DNA from: Bog-473 sp963840435
GTDB taxonomy: Bacteria > Actinomycetota > Acidimicrobiia > Acidimicrobiales > RAAP-2
Assembly: GCA_963840435.1 (NCBI GenBank)
Contig: CAWIYY010000012.1
Coordinates: forward strand, 1 to 64,000
Direction of reading: 5' to 3'
Length of the DNA stretch: 64,000 nt
The first letter of the stretch is position 1. Every line of letters begins with the position of its first letter. Positions 9,281 to 17,687 of this stretch are shown here, in pieces. Under the pieces are notes generated by a model that was not told the origin of the DNA, made no database searches, and saw only the letters and a program-made list of their open reading frames with translations. The translations under genes were made by a program, and so were the position numbers.

Positions 9281-9321
9281 TCTGTCGGCTGGGCGACAGA
9301 AGCACTGTCAGGTCGGCGACA
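9281..9321 (-). promoter_or_regulatory. Tandem CRP-type operator boxes
   Basis: The first box is TCTGTCG-N6-CGACAGA (9281-9300), a perfect palindrome. The second is TGTCA-N6-CGACA (9306-9321). Their centres are 23 bp apart, about two helical turns. The 5-6-5 layout matches the architecture of CRP/FNR sites (TGTGA-N6-TCACA). They lie about 62 and 87 bases upstream of the small gene at 9076-9219, next to the CRP/FNR gene. Confidence 0.5.
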
Positions 9322-9655
9322 CTCCAGAGCCGAGTTGTGTCACCGCCATGTCCTCGACCTTCGGTTCGGGGATGGCCCGCTGCCCAATGACTGGGAGGCC
9401 CGACAGGCCTGGCTATCGCTCCGGGTCGCCACCGACTTTCGTCCCCTCCTGGATCACGCCAGTTCAGACGGCTGCGTGCGTGCGCTCCCCGCTCCGCCGG
9501 AGGGCGACGTCATCAGGGGTCCAGAAAGGTGTGCACCCGGTGGCCGACGACTTCAGGCCCTCTTGACGGCCGGGCCGCGTCGCATCAGGGCGAAATCTCT
9601 CCCGGTGGTGAGGGTCGCGCACCTCTCCCAGGGTCTCGCTGCGTGCCGGCACCGG
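9322..9655. other. No supported gene
   Basis: About 330 bases with open frames on both strands, but none has a convincing start, ribosome site or recognisable product. One plus-strand frame reads DLRFGDGPLPNDWEARQ near 9345-9400 and might be a fragment of an old gene; I could not assign it. Confidence 0.4.
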
Positions 9656-9967
9656 TCACGACGGAGCGACGGGCTCTGCCGCAATGGCGATGACCGACTG
9701 CAAGGCGGCAACGTGTCCCGCAAACGCCTTTCTGCCGGCGTCGGTGAGGCGCACACGGACCCGCCGCCTGCGATTGGTCACCAAGCGTTCGATCGTGACA
9801 TAGCCAGCGTCCTCCAGGATCGAGAACTGCTTGGACAGCGCTGAATCGGACAAGCCCAGGCGATCTCGCACGAACGAGAAGTCCGCCCAGTCGGTCGAGG
9901 CCAAGAGGGCAACGACGGACAGCCGAGTGCTGGGATGGATGATCTCGTCGAAGCGGGGCGCCGTCAC
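9656..9967 (-). CDS. Winged-helix (MarR/ArsR-like) regulator
   Basis: A 103-residue winged-helix protein of the HTH_27 type. The recognition region is LSDSALSKQFSILEDAGYVTIER and the wing is NRRRRVRVRLTDAGRKAF. The GTG start overlaps the stop of the upstream membrane-protein gene (GTGA), so the two are translationally coupled. The 17-bp palindrome upstream of the pair (10463-10505) is the likely autoregulatory operator. In related pairs the regulator represses its own operon; the signal here is unknown. Confidence 0.82.
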   Translation of the reverse strand: MTAPRFDEIIHPSTRLSVVALLASTDWADFSFVRDRLGLSDSALSKQFSILEDAGYVTIERLVTNRRRRVRVRLTDAGRKAFAGHVAALQSVIAIAAEPVAPS

Positions 9968-10446
9968 GAGGCGGCAAAGCTCCGTTCGGCCCGTCGGCGA
10001 ACCATGGCCATCACACTCGGCCCTCCGGCCAGCACGAGTGCGGCGACGACGACACTGGCCAGCAGTGCCGCGTGTCGGGCGCCGTCCGCGTTGGCGATCA
10101 GCGCCAGCGCGACGGTGGCAATCGTCATGACCACCAAGAAGCCGATGACGATGACCGGGACCCGGCGGCTGACCAGGTCACCGTGCACGCTCACCTGTGG
10201 TGAGCCATGCCGGCCGGACAGGATCCGCGGAGCGATCGCCGCGTGCACGGCTCCGAAGACGACCGTGCCGGCAACGGTGGCCCATGCCGGTCCGTACTGG
10301 GCCAGCACGCCGAGCACGACCCAGCCTGCGGCCAGACCGATCCAATACCACCGAGGCACGTCGATCTCCGCGATCACCTGCTGGCGGCGCCGGTCGATTG
10401 CACTCAAGGCGAGACGGGCCTCTGTCTCTGTGACCTCGTGTTCCAT
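9964..10446 (-). CDS. Four-helix membrane protein, partner of winged-helix regulator
   Basis: A 160-residue protein with about four membrane segments: WYWIGLAAGWVVLGVL and ATVAGTVVFGAVHAAI near residues 33-75, and VPVIVIGFLVVMTIATVALAL and LLASVVVAALVLAG near 97-145. The N terminus (ETEARLALSAIDRRRQQVIAE) and C terminus are charged. A strong RBS (AAAGGAGT) lies 8-9 bases upstream. It is the first gene of a two-gene operon with the winged-helix regulator. Function is unknown; such pairs are common in Actinobacteria. Confidence 0.75.
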   Translation of the reverse strand: MEHEVTETEARLALSAIDRRRQQVIAEIDVPRWYWIGLAAGWVVLGVLAQYGPAWATVAGTVVFGAVHAAIAPRILSGRHGSPQVSVHGDLVSRRVPVIVIGFLVVMTIATVALALIANADGARHAALLASVVVAALVLAGGPSVMAMVRRRAERSFAAS

Positions 10447-10462
10447 GTCTCGCGACTCCTTT

Positions 10463-10505
10463 ACTTTCCTAGTTGGAAACTCTATTACTTTCCAACTAGG
10501 AAAGT
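10463..10505 (-). promoter_or_regulatory. 17-bp perfect inverted repeat, probable operator
   Basis: ACTTTCCTAGTTGGAAA (10463-10479) and its exact reverse complement (10489-10505) flank a 9-base A/T-rich spacer, 17 bases upstream of the ATG at 10446. It is strikingly AT-rich for this region. It is the most likely binding site of the winged-helix regulator encoded at 9656-9967. Confidence 0.7.
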
Positions 10506-10533
10506 CAACCGCCGCTCCGCCGAGTCGCGGTCA

Positions 10534-11814
10534 TCAGCCGCCCTGGCCGTAGGTGGTGTCGCGCTGCTCCGTGCGCGTTGCCCCGACCGCCTTCACGGCT
10601 CGCCGGAGATCGGCGACCAGCAGGTCGACGGTGCCGGCGCTCCCGGCGTGCACCGTGGCGTGGAGCGAGTCGGGCCGATTCTGCCGGTCCAGGTACCAGC
10701 CGTCGGCGTGGAGGCGCTCGCCGACGGCGAAGATGTCGAGCGCGTCGGGAGCGCGGGCTCCGAAGGCCATCACGGTGGCCCGCGGGTCGCCCCGCACCTC
10801 GAGCCCGTCCACCGACTCGATGCCGGCGCGCAGCGTGATGGCCGCGTCGTGGGCGATCCGGGTCAGCTCGAGGTAGCCGGCGCGACCGAGGTGCATCATG
10901 GCGGCCCAGGCGGCGGCGATCGGGCCGGCGGGCCGGGTGCCGGCCATGGCGGTCGAGGCGTAGAAGCCACCCAGCCAGTCTGTGGTCACGAAGACCTGCT
11001 TGCGGGCCAGCTCGTGCGAGCGGTACAGCACCACCGACACGCCCTTCGACGCGTAGCCGTACTTGTGGACGTCGGCCGACATGGAGGTGACGCCCGGCAC
11101 CCGGAAGTCGAAGGGTTGGGCGAAGCGCCCGAGCTCGGCCAGGAAGGGGAGCAGGAACCCGCCCATGCACGCATCGACGTGGCAGAGGATGCCCCGGCGT
11201 TGGGCCAGTGCGGCGATCGCGGCGATCGGGTCGACGACGCCCTGGGGGTAGGTCGGAGCCGAGCCCACCACCATGATGGTGTCGTCGGTGCAGACCGCCT
11301 CCAGCGCGGCTGCGCTCGTCGTGTAGTCGGCCTCGACCGGGACCCGGACCAGGTCGACGTCGAAGTAGTCGGCCGCCTTGGTGAAGGCGGCGTGCGCACT
11401 CTCGCCCGCCACCACCTGCGGCCGGGCGATGCCGCGCTCGCGCCCGACGTCGCGGGCCGTCTTGACGGCCTGGAGCAGGCTCTCGGTGCCACCCGAGGTC
11501 AGGTAACCCTCCACCTCCCCGCCGGCCGCCGGATCGTCGGCACCGAGCAGGCTGGCCGTGTTGGAGACGATGTCGTGCTGCATCACGCCGATACTCGGGA
11601 AGGCCAGGACGTTGAGCCCGTTCTCGGCGCTGTAGAGCGAGAGGGCGTCGGAGAGGAGCTCGTGCAGGTCGTCGCCCGCCGAGTAGACGAGGCTGAAGAC
11701 GCGCCCGCCTCGCCAATCCTGATCGTCCTGCTTCATGGAGATGAGGCGTTGCATCACCTCGTCGCGGGGCAGGCCGCGCTCGGGCATCGGCGTGTACGGG
11801 AAGGCGGCGGCCAT
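10534..11814 (-). CDS. PLP-dependent lyase/decarboxylase (sphingosine-1-phosphate lyase-like)
   Basis: A 426-residue fold-type I PLP enzyme of the group II decarboxylase/sphingosine-1-phosphate lyase family. YLTSGGTESLLQAVKTAR is the phosphate-binding region. HVDACMGGFLLPF gives the ring-stacking aspartate, and SADVHKYGYASKG carries the Schiff-base lysine, K251. The N-terminal MPERGLPRDEV region and overall length match bacterial S1P-lyase-like proteins rather than glutamate decarboxylases. The substrate is not determined. It lies 10 bases downstream of the TauD-like dioxygenase gene and is probably co-transcribed with it. Confidence 0.85.
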   Translation of the reverse strand: MAAAFPYTPMPERGLPRDEVMQRLISMKQDDQDWRGGRVFSLVYSAGDDLHELLSDALSLYSAENGLNVLAFPSIGVMQHDIVSNTASLLGADDPAAGGEVEGYLTSGGTESLLQAVKTARDVGRERGIARPQVVAGESAHAAFTKAADYFDVDLVRVPVEADYTTSAAALEAVCTDDTIMVVGSAPTYPQGVVDPIAAIAALAQRRGILCHVDACMGGFLLPFLAELGRFAQPFDFRVPGVTSMSADVHKYGYASKGVSVVLYRSHELARKQVFVTTDWLGGFYASTAMAGTRPAGPIAAAWAAMMHLGRAGYLELTRIAHDAAITLRAGIESVDGLEVRGDPRATVMAFGARAPDALDIFAVGERLHADGWYLDRQNRPDSLHATVHAGSAGTVDLLVADLRRAVKAVGATRTEQRDTTYGQGG

Positions 11815-11824
11815 GGCCGCGTTC

Positions 11825-12748
11825 TTACCCCACCAGGTTGTAGAGCGCGGAGTCCCCCTGCAGGGCGATGCTGGGCCGGCCGTTCAGCCCCGAGATGGCC
11901 GTGCCCTGGGTCGTCACCCGCTGCATGCGGCGGTGGGCGTCGCCGTAGTCGGCGATGGCGTAGTGCTGGGTGGCCCGGTTGTCCCAGATCGCTACGTCGC
12001 CGACGGCCCAGTGCCAGCGCACGATGTTCTCGGGCCGGGTCACATAGGACCCGAAGATGCGGAGGAGGTCGACCGATTCGGCCGATCCGTGTCCGACCAG
12101 CCGGTGGGCGAACCCGCCGAGCAGCAGGGCGCGCTCGCCGGTCTCCGGGTGGATGCGCACCACCGGGTGCTCGGTCTCGAAGACCTGCGACACGAACGCG
12201 CTCAGGTGGGCCAGCCGTTCCTCGCCGACCTGCTCTCGCAGCTTGAGCAGGTCGACCCGGCCGTAGTCGTGGCCGTTCGAGTGCACGGCCCGCAGGCCGT
12301 CGGCCAAGGTACGCAGGTCGTCGGGGAGATCGGCGTAGGCGGCAACGGTGTTCGCCCACAGGGTGTCGCCCCCCACCTCGGGCAGGACCAGGGCCCGCAG
12401 GATTGAGAAGGCGGGCGGCCGGTCGACGAAGGTGACGTCGGTGTGCCAGTGGTTGGCCGAGCTCCCGGCCAGCGAGTCGAGGTCGAGGATGAGCTCCTCC
12501 CCGTCGACGACGGGCAGGGTCGGGTGGCCCTGGGTCAGCGGACCGAGGCGCCGGGCGAAGTCGATCTGCTCGCCCGCAGTGAGATCCTGACCGCGCACGA
12601 AGACGACCCGGTGGGCCAGCGCGGCAGCGCGCAGCTCCTGCATCTGGTCGTCGTCCGCGTGGCGCAAGTCGATGCCGGTCAGCTCGGCACCGATGCGGCC
12701 GGTCAGGCGGCGGGCGGCGATGGTGGTCGGGCGAACGTCGACGGCCAT
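11825..12748 (-). CDS. TauD/TfdA-family Fe(II)/2-oxoglutarate dioxygenase
   Basis: A 307-residue dioxygenase. The iron facial triad is visible as H102 and D104 (HWHTDVTF) and H262 (NRATQHYAI). Arginines at 273/274 (AHRRMQRVT) are placed to bind 2-oxoglutarate. The family hydroxylates taurine, alkyl sulfates, aryloxyacetates and similar substrates, often breaking C-S or C-O bonds; the substrate here is unknown. A GGAGG site precedes the ATG. It heads an operon with the PLP enzyme. An imperfect palindrome (12783-12799) lies upstream. Confidence 0.87.
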   Translation of the reverse strand: MAVDVRPTTIAARRLTGRIGAELTGIDLRHADDDQMQELRAAALAHRVVFVRGQDLTAGEQIDFARRLGPLTQGHPTLPVVDGEELILDLDSLAGSSANHWHTDVTFVDRPPAFSILRALVLPEVGGDTLWANTVAAYADLPDDLRTLADGLRAVHSNGHDYGRVDLLKLREQVGEERLAHLSAFVSQVFETEHPVVRIHPETGERALLLGGFAHRLVGHGSAESVDLLRIFGSYVTRPENIVRWHWAVGDVAIWDNRATQHYAIADYGDAHRRMQRVTTQGTAISGLNGRPSIALQGDSALYNLVG

Positions 12749-12782
12749 GACTCCTCCAGGTTCTCGGGAAGCGATTCTTGAG

Positions 12783-12799
12783 TAACGCTATCGGAGTTA
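12783..12799 (-). promoter_or_regulatory. Imperfect palindrome upstream of the TauD operon
   Basis: TAACGCTATCGGAGTTA has matching arms (TAAC-N-C / G-N-GTTA) around a 5-base centre. It lies 35 bases before the ATG at 12748, within the 128-base divergent promoter region shared with the LLM gene at 12877. Operator function is an inference. Confidence 0.35.
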
Positions 12800-12876
12800 G
12801 AGCGTATTGCCGGGCGGATCCGCCCGCCGCCCGTCCGGGCGCGGGTTAGCTTGACCACCGTGCGGGGGGAGCCGAC

Positions 12877-13722
12877 GTGAAGTTCGCCGTGACGCTCGGG
12901 CGTATGCACCCCCGCATCTGGGCCGAGGCCGCCGAGGCGGCCGACGGGTTGGGCTTCGACTCCGTCTGGTTGCCCGAGCACCTGGTGTTGCCGCTGTCCA
13001 TGGCCGGGTCGCCCTTCGCCGGGGCCGAGCATCCGCCCGTGCCGCCCACGACGCAGCTCTTCGACGCCGCGTCGATGCTGTCCTTCCTGGCCGCCACGAC
13101 CGACCGGGTCCGGCTCGGGACCTACGTGTACCTGCTTGGCCTGCGCCACCCCTTCATCACGGCCCGGGCCTTCGCCACCCTGGACTGGCTGTCGGGCGGC
13201 CGCGCCGTGATCGGTGCCGGTGCGGGCTGGCTCGAGTCGGAGTGGCGGGCGCTCGGGGTGGACCCCGCCGTGCGGGGGGCCCGTTTCGACGAGGCCATCG
13301 GGGTGTGCCGGCGCCTGTGGTCGGAGGAGACCATCGCCCACGACGGCACGCACTTCGCGTTCGCCGAGGTGGCCTTCGAGCCCAAGCCGCCCCAGGGGCC
13401 GATCCCGATCCTCGTGGGCGGCGAATCGGCCCGGGCCCTGCGCCGGGCCGGGACGCTGGGCGACGGCTGGATCGGCATGGGGCACACGCCCGAGTCCGCC
13501 GCCGCGATGGTGGCGACCATCCGGGACCACCGGGCGGAGGCGGGCCGGCTCGACGAGCGTTTCGAGGTCGTCGTCGGGGGGACGTGCACCAGCGAGGACG
13601 ACGTGGTGGCGTGGGAGGAGGCCGGGGTGGACTCCCTCATCGTGACCCCCTGGACCCGCACGGCCGAGGTGTTCGACGCCATGGCGTCGTTCGCCCAGCG
13701 CTTCCTCCAACCGGTCCCCTGA
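12877..13722 (+). CDS. LLM-class F420-dependent oxidoreductase
   Basis: A 281-residue luciferase-like TIM-barrel protein. Features are MKFAVTLGRMHP at the N terminus, GFDSVWLPEHL at about 26-36, the conserved LSGGRAVIGAGAGW at about 105-118, and PIPILVGGESARALRRAGTLGDGWIG near 170-195. In Actinobacteria this subgroup uses coenzyme F420 rather than FMN. The GTG start follows a GGGGGGAG ribosome site. The substrate is unknown. It is divergent from the TauD operon and convergent with the aldehyde dehydrogenase. Confidence 0.85.
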   Translation: MKFAVTLGRMHPRIWAEAAEAADGLGFDSVWLPEHLVLPLSMAGSPFAGAEHPPVPPTTQLFDAASMLSFLAATTDRVRLGTYVYLLGLRHPFITARAFATLDWLSGGRAVIGAGAGWLESEWRALGVDPAVRGARFDEAIGVCRRLWSEETIAHDGTHFAFAEVAFEPKPPQGPIPILVGGESARALRRAGTLGDGWIGMGHTPESAAAMVATIRDHRAEAGRLDERFEVVVGGTCTSEDDVVAWEEAGVDSLIVTPWTRTAEVFDAMASFAQRFLQPVP

Positions 13723-13769
13723 GCGGGGCCCCCGGGTGGCGACGCTCGGGAGGACGCTGCTGAGAGGAG

Positions 13770-15242
13770 CTACGAGCTCCAGATGATCGACTGGGGCTCC
13801 GTGTAGGCGAGCAGGCCGTAGTCGCCACCGTCGCGCCCGATGCCCGACATCTTGAACCCACCGAAGGGCGCCTCGTGGTGACGCTGTGCGGTGTTGACGC
13901 CCACGTGTCCCGCCTGCAGCTGCTTGGCCACGCGCATGGCCCGCCCGCCGTCCTTGGAGAAGACGTAGTCGTAGAGCCCGAACTCCGTGTCGTTGGCGAT
14001 GGCGATGCCCTCTTCCTCGTCGTCGAAGGGGATCATCGTGATGACAGGTCCGAAGATCTCCTCGCGGGCGACGCGCATGTCGTTGTCGCCCGTGATGAGG
14101 GTCGGGGCCACGTAGAAGCCGACCGGGAGGTCGGCCGGCCGGACGCCCCCGAGCACGACCTCGCCCCCGTCTTGGCGGGCCGTCTCGATGTGCGCCTCGA
14201 TGCGCCCGCGCTGGGCGGCCGAGATCACCGGCCCGATCACGGTGGCCTTGTCGGTGGGGTCGCCCACCTTGAGGAAGCCCGCCATCTGCACCAGCCCCTC
14301 GGCCACCTGGTCGAAGACGCTGCGGTGCACGACGGCCCGGGTGGGGGCGGTGCAGATCTGGCCCGAATGGAACGACCAGGTCGAGCCGATGCACCCGACC
14401 GCTCCCTTCACGTCGGCGTCGTCGAACACGACGCAGGCGCCCTTGCCGCCGAGCTCGAGCAGGGTGCGCTTCATGGTGCGGGCCGCTTTCTCGGCGATGG
14501 TGACGCCGACCTGGGTCGAGCCTGTGAAGCTCACACAGTCGACGTCGTCCGAGTCGACCAGCGCGGCCGAGGACGCCGGCGTGTTGCCGTTGACCAGATT
14601 GACCACGCCGGGAGGGAAGCCGACGTCGTTGAGGATGCGCACGAGCTCGACGATGGCCAGCGGGTCCTGCGGGGCGGGCTTGACCACCACGGTGTTGCCG
14701 GCGGCCAGCGCGGGCGCCACCTTCCCGGCCATGTTGACCATGGGGAAGTTGTAGGAGGTGATACAGGCCACCACGCCCATGGCCTGGCGGTTGACCATGG
14801 CGCTGATGATCCCGCCCGGAGCCAGCGGCGTGGCCAGGGCGGTCTGGGGCACGAACGGGGTCTGCAGGACGGCGCGCGGGTCGCGGGAGTAGCGCTCGAA
14901 GCGGTCGGCGGCCACCGGGACCTGCATGCGCGAGCCGACGGTGGCCGTGGCCCCGGTCTCGGCGATGACGAGCGGCAGCAGCTCGGCCGACTTGGCCCGG
15001 ATGGCGGCCGCCGCCTCGCGCATGAGGGCGCTGCGGTCGTCCTGGGACCAGGCGGCCCAGCCCGGCTGTGCCTCGGCGGCCGCGGCGGCCGCGGCCCGCG
15101 CGTCGTCGGCGCTGGCGATCGGGGCCAGCCCCACCACCTCCTCGGTGGCGGGGTTGACGATCTCGTAGGTGCCCTCCGAGGCGTCGACCCACTTGCCCCC
15201 GATGAGGAGTTGCTGCTCGTTGCGCTGGGGGGTGTCGGCCAT
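13770..15242 (-). CDS. NAD(P)-dependent aldehyde dehydrogenase
   Basis: A 490-residue aldehyde dehydrogenase of normal family length. VVVKPAPQDPLA and the cofactor loop FTGSTQVG are present. The general-base glutamate is in LLELGGKGACVVFDDAD and the catalytic cysteine in SGQICTAPTRAVV. It likely oxidises an aldehyde intermediate to a carboxylate. The RBS (GAGGAG) is clear. A TGACGCCGCGTCA palindrome (15288-15300), shared with other catabolic genes here, lies 46 bases upstream. That ties its expression to the steroid-like catabolic region. Confidence 0.9.
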   Translation of the reverse strand: MADTPQRNEQQLLIGGKWVDASEGTYEIVNPATEEVVGLAPIASADDARAAAAAAAEAQPGWAAWSQDDRSALMREAAAAIRAKSAELLPLVIAETGATATVGSRMQVPVAADRFERYSRDPRAVLQTPFVPQTALATPLAPGGIISAMVNRQAMGVVACITSYNFPMVNMAGKVAPALAAGNTVVVKPAPQDPLAIVELVRILNDVGFPPGVVNLVNGNTPASSAALVDSDDVDCVSFTGSTQVGVTIAEKAARTMKRTLLELGGKGACVVFDDADVKGAVGCIGSTWSFHSGQICTAPTRAVVHRSVFDQVAEGLVQMAGFLKVGDPTDKATVIGPVISAAQRGRIEAHIETARQDGGEVVLGGVRPADLPVGFYVAPTLITGDNDMRVAREEIFGPVITMIPFDDEEEGIAIANDTEFGLYDYVFSKDGGRAMRVAKQLQAGHVGVNTAQRHHEAPFGGFKMSGIGRDGGDYGLLAYTEPQSIIWSS

Positions 15243-15287
15243 GGGTGCTCCTCGAGGGGGTCGTGGCGGGGTGGTCGCCGGCGGATC

Positions 15288-15300
15288 TGACGCCGCGTCA
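15288..15300 (-). promoter_or_regulatory. TGACG-N3-CGTCA palindrome (site D)
   Basis: TGACGCCGCGTCA is a perfect 5+3+5 palindrome upstream of the aldehyde dehydrogenase gene. Matching sites are at 24411, 40200 and, imperfectly, 33056. It is probably the operator of a TetR-type regulator encoded elsewhere. The rest of 15243-15557 shows no gene. Confidence 0.5.
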
Positions 15301-15472
15301 CATTCAACCCCGCGCCGCGCCGGGTCGCCAAAAGCGCCAGCTGGAGGCGGTTCGAGGCGGCACCCCCGGGGCGGCCGGGTCCCGGCCCGACGGGGCGGCC
15401 GGCCACCAGGGCAGGGGCAGGCTGAGCCGGGGCTGAACCCCAGCCCAACGGCCCATCAATTCGCCCGTGGGT

Positions 15473-15486
15473 GTGACTTAGGTCAC
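15473..15486 (+). promoter_or_regulatory. GTGAC-N4-GTCAC palindrome upstream of FtsH-like gene
   Basis: GTGACTTAGGTCAC lies about 70 bases before the ATG at 15558. It is the only clear dyad in the upstream region of the protease gene. Its role is unproven. Confidence 0.3.
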
Positions 15487-15557
15487 TTCGCAAGGGGATG
15501 GAACAGGTGCGAGTCTCTACGTTGTCAAGGTCCGTGGGGGATGAACGGAGTCTGGTC

Positions 15558-17447
15558 ATGAGTCGGCCTGCCGAGCACGTCCCCCCCGCGTCGCGTCCCC
15601 TTCCCGGTCCGGGCAGGGCCACCGCGGCCATGTCCGGCATCGTGGGCGACGCCATCCTGGGCAGCGCCGACGTCTCCCGGGCCCGGGAGCACCACCGCAT
15701 CGCCCGACTGCGCCGGTTGGTGGCTCTGCTCAGCCTCGTGCTCGGTTGGGTGGTCATCCGCTCCATGACCGGGCACAGCGTGCTGCCCTCGGTCCACCTG
15801 CCGCACTGGCTGGGCACGATGCTGCCCATCCTCCTGATCGTCGCGATGCTCGGGGCCGTCATGGCCATCCCGTTCCTCGGCGCCGGTCGCTCACCGCATA
15901 CCTTGATCCGCCCGGGCGAGACCGAGGTCGGGCTCGAGGACCTGGTCGGGATCGACGGGATCAAGACCGAGGTCGTGCGCTCCATCAACCTCTTCCTGGC
16001 CCACCAGACCTTCCGCGACACCATGGGTGGTTCGGCCCGGCGCGGCATCCTCTTCGAGGGTCCGCCCGGCACCGGCAAGACCTTCGTGGCCAAGGCCATG
16101 GCCAAGGAGGCCAACGTCCCCTTCCTCTTCGTGTCCGCCTCGGCCTTCCAGTCGATGTACTACGGGCAGACCAATCGCAAGATCCGCTCCTTCTTCAAGC
16201 AGCTGCGCAAGCACGCCCGCCAGGAAGGCGGAGCGATCGGCTTCATCGAGGAGATCGACGCCATCGGCGCGTCGCGGCGCGGCATGGGCTCCAGCGGCGG
16301 CACCGAAGGCGTCAGCGGCGTGGTCAACGAGCTGCTGGTGCAGCTGCAATCCTTCGACCAGCCGACCCGGGGGCAGCGGTTCGCCACGGCCTGGATCGAC
16401 ATCGTCAACCGCTACCTGCCCGACGGGGCCAAGCTGCGCAAGCCCGCCATCGTCCCGGCCAACGTGCTCGTGGTGGGCGCGACCAACCGCAAGGACGACC
16501 TCGACGCCGCGCTCATCCGGCCCGGGCGTTTCGACCGTTCGATCTACTTCGGCCTGCCCGGCCGGCGGGCCCGGGCCGATATCGTCGCCTACTACCTCGG
16601 CAAGAAGGCCCACGGGGCGGATCTCGACGAGCAGGGCGCGGTCGACATCGTGGCTGGCATGACCTTCGGCTACTCCCCGGCCGCGCTGGAGCGCTTGATG
16701 GACGAGTCGCTCGTCATGGCGCTGACCCACGGCCGCTCGGCCATGACGATGTCCGACGTGGCCGAGGCCAAGATGCTGGTCGAGCTCGGCGTGACCGACG
16801 AGACCATCTACACGCCCGACGAGCGCGACCGGGTGGCGACCCACGAGGCCGGCCACGCCACGGTGGCCTACTTCGTGGGCCAGACCCGACAGCTCGACGT
16901 GCTCTCCATCGTCAAGCGGCGTGACTCGCTCGGGTTGCTGCAGCACTCCGAGACCGAGGAGCGCTTCACCAAGAGCACCGAGGAGATGCACGCGCTGCTC
17001 CAGATCGCCATGGGCGGCATGGTGGCCGAGGAGCGCTGGTTCGACGAGGTGTCGACCGGTCCCGCCTCCGACCTGGCGGCGGCCACGGCGATCGGTGCGC
17101 AGATGATCGGAGCCTGCGGCATGGGCAACTCGCTGATCTCGGTGGCGGCGGCGGGCCACGGGTACGGCGACGGCAACCTGGTCGACAAGGTGCTGGGCGA
17201 CCGCGCCGCCCGGGCGGAGCTCGATGCGCTGCTGATGGGATCGTGCGATTCGGCCAAGGCCATCGTGGACACGCACCCAGAGGTGGTCGAGGCGCTGCGC
17301 GACGCGCTGCTCGACTGCGACGAGCTGGTCGGCTCGGAGATCACCGACGTGATCGAGGCCGCGCTCGAGGCACTCGAGGTCGGCCCCATCGCCCAGCTGC
17401 GCCGCCCGGCCGGGCCGATCCCGGCCGGCAGCGGGGTGCGGGCCTGA
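15558..17447 (+). CDS. FtsH-like AAA+ membrane protease, divergent
   Basis: 629 residues from the ATG at 15558, which has a CGGAG site 7 bases upstream; the earlier ATG at 15498 has none. Two N-terminal membrane segments near residues 55-105 precede an AAA+ domain with Walker A GPPGTGKT (168-175), a Walker-B-like FIEEIDA and the second region of homology ending RPGRFD. The C-terminal M41 zinc peptidase has HEAGH at 429-433 and the third zinc ligand in PASDLAAAT. Departures from FtsH: the first Walker B acid is Glu not Asp, the pore motif is YYG instead of FVG, and the AAA domain carries an insertion before the sensor. It is therefore a paralogue rather than canonical FtsH. Confidence 0.85.
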   Translation: MSRPAEHVPPASRPLPGPGRATAAMSGIVGDAILGSADVSRAREHHRIARLRRLVALLSLVLGWVVIRSMTGHSVLPSVHLPHWLGTMLPILLIVAMLGAVMAIPFLGAGRSPHTLIRPGETEVGLEDLVGIDGIKTEVVRSINLFLAHQTFRDTMGGSARRGILFEGPPGTGKTFVAKAMAKEANVPFLFVSASAFQSMYYGQTNRKIRSFFKQLRKHARQEGGAIGFIEEIDAIGASRRGMGSSGGTEGVSGVVNELLVQLQSFDQPTRGQRFATAWIDIVNRYLPDGAKLRKPAIVPANVLVVGATNRKDDLDAALIRPGRFDRSIYFGLPGRRARADIVAYYLGKKAHGADLDEQGAVDIVAGMTFGYSPAALERLMDESLVMALTHGRSAMTMSDVAEAKMLVELGVTDETIYTPDERDRVATHEAGHATVAYFVGQTRQLDVLSIVKRRDSLGLLQHSETEERFTKSTEEMHALLQIAMGGMVAEERWFDEVSTGPASDLAAATAIGAQMIGACGMGNSLISVAAAGHGYGDGNLVDKVLGDRAARAELDALLMGSCDSAKAIVDTHPEVVEALRDALLDCDELVGSEITDVIEAALEALEVGPIAQLRRPAGPIPAGSGVRA

Positions 17448-17456
17448 GCCGGCGGA

Positions 17457-17687
17457 TCAGGGCGGCGCCGGCGGTCCCGACCCGGTCCGGCCGCCCAACA
17501 CGCGCAGCACGAGTCGGCCGATCGGGCCCGGCGGGCGGGCGCGCCGGGCCGCCTCGGCCTCTTTCTCCCGGTCCGCCGTGAGTGGGCCGCCCAGCCGCCA
17601 GTAGCGCCGCCCGCCGCCGGTGTACTTCACGTACTTGGGCACCGGAGGGAGCGGGCGCTTGGGCTTGCGCTGCCTCGGCTTGCTCAC
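17457..17687 (-). CDS. Small basic/proline-rich hypothetical protein
   Basis: A 76-residue protein starting with GTG (MSKPRQRKPKRPLPP). The central PKYVKYTGGGRRYWRLGGPLT motif looks conserved rather than random, while the ends are low-complexity and basic. It converges with the FtsH-like gene, leaving 9 bases between stops. No function is assigned. Confidence 0.5.
   Translation of the reverse strand: MSKPRQRKPKRPLPPVPKYVKYTGGGRRYWRLGGPLTADREKEAEAARRARPPGPIGRLVLRVLGGRTGSGPPAPP

Noticed and set aside
9233..9844. 203-residue plus-strand open frame
   Set aside because: Its 3' half is antisense to the winged-helix regulator, and it has no supported start; only a short stretch looks protein-like.
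10207..12246. 679-residue plus-strand open frame
   Set aside because: It runs antisense to the PLP enzyme and TauD genes, which have full motifs; its product is low-complexity and typical of high-GC shadow frames.
13875..15290. 471-residue plus-strand open frame
   Set aside because: Antisense to a full-length aldehyde dehydrogenase; the product is a His/Gly/Arg-rich shadow.
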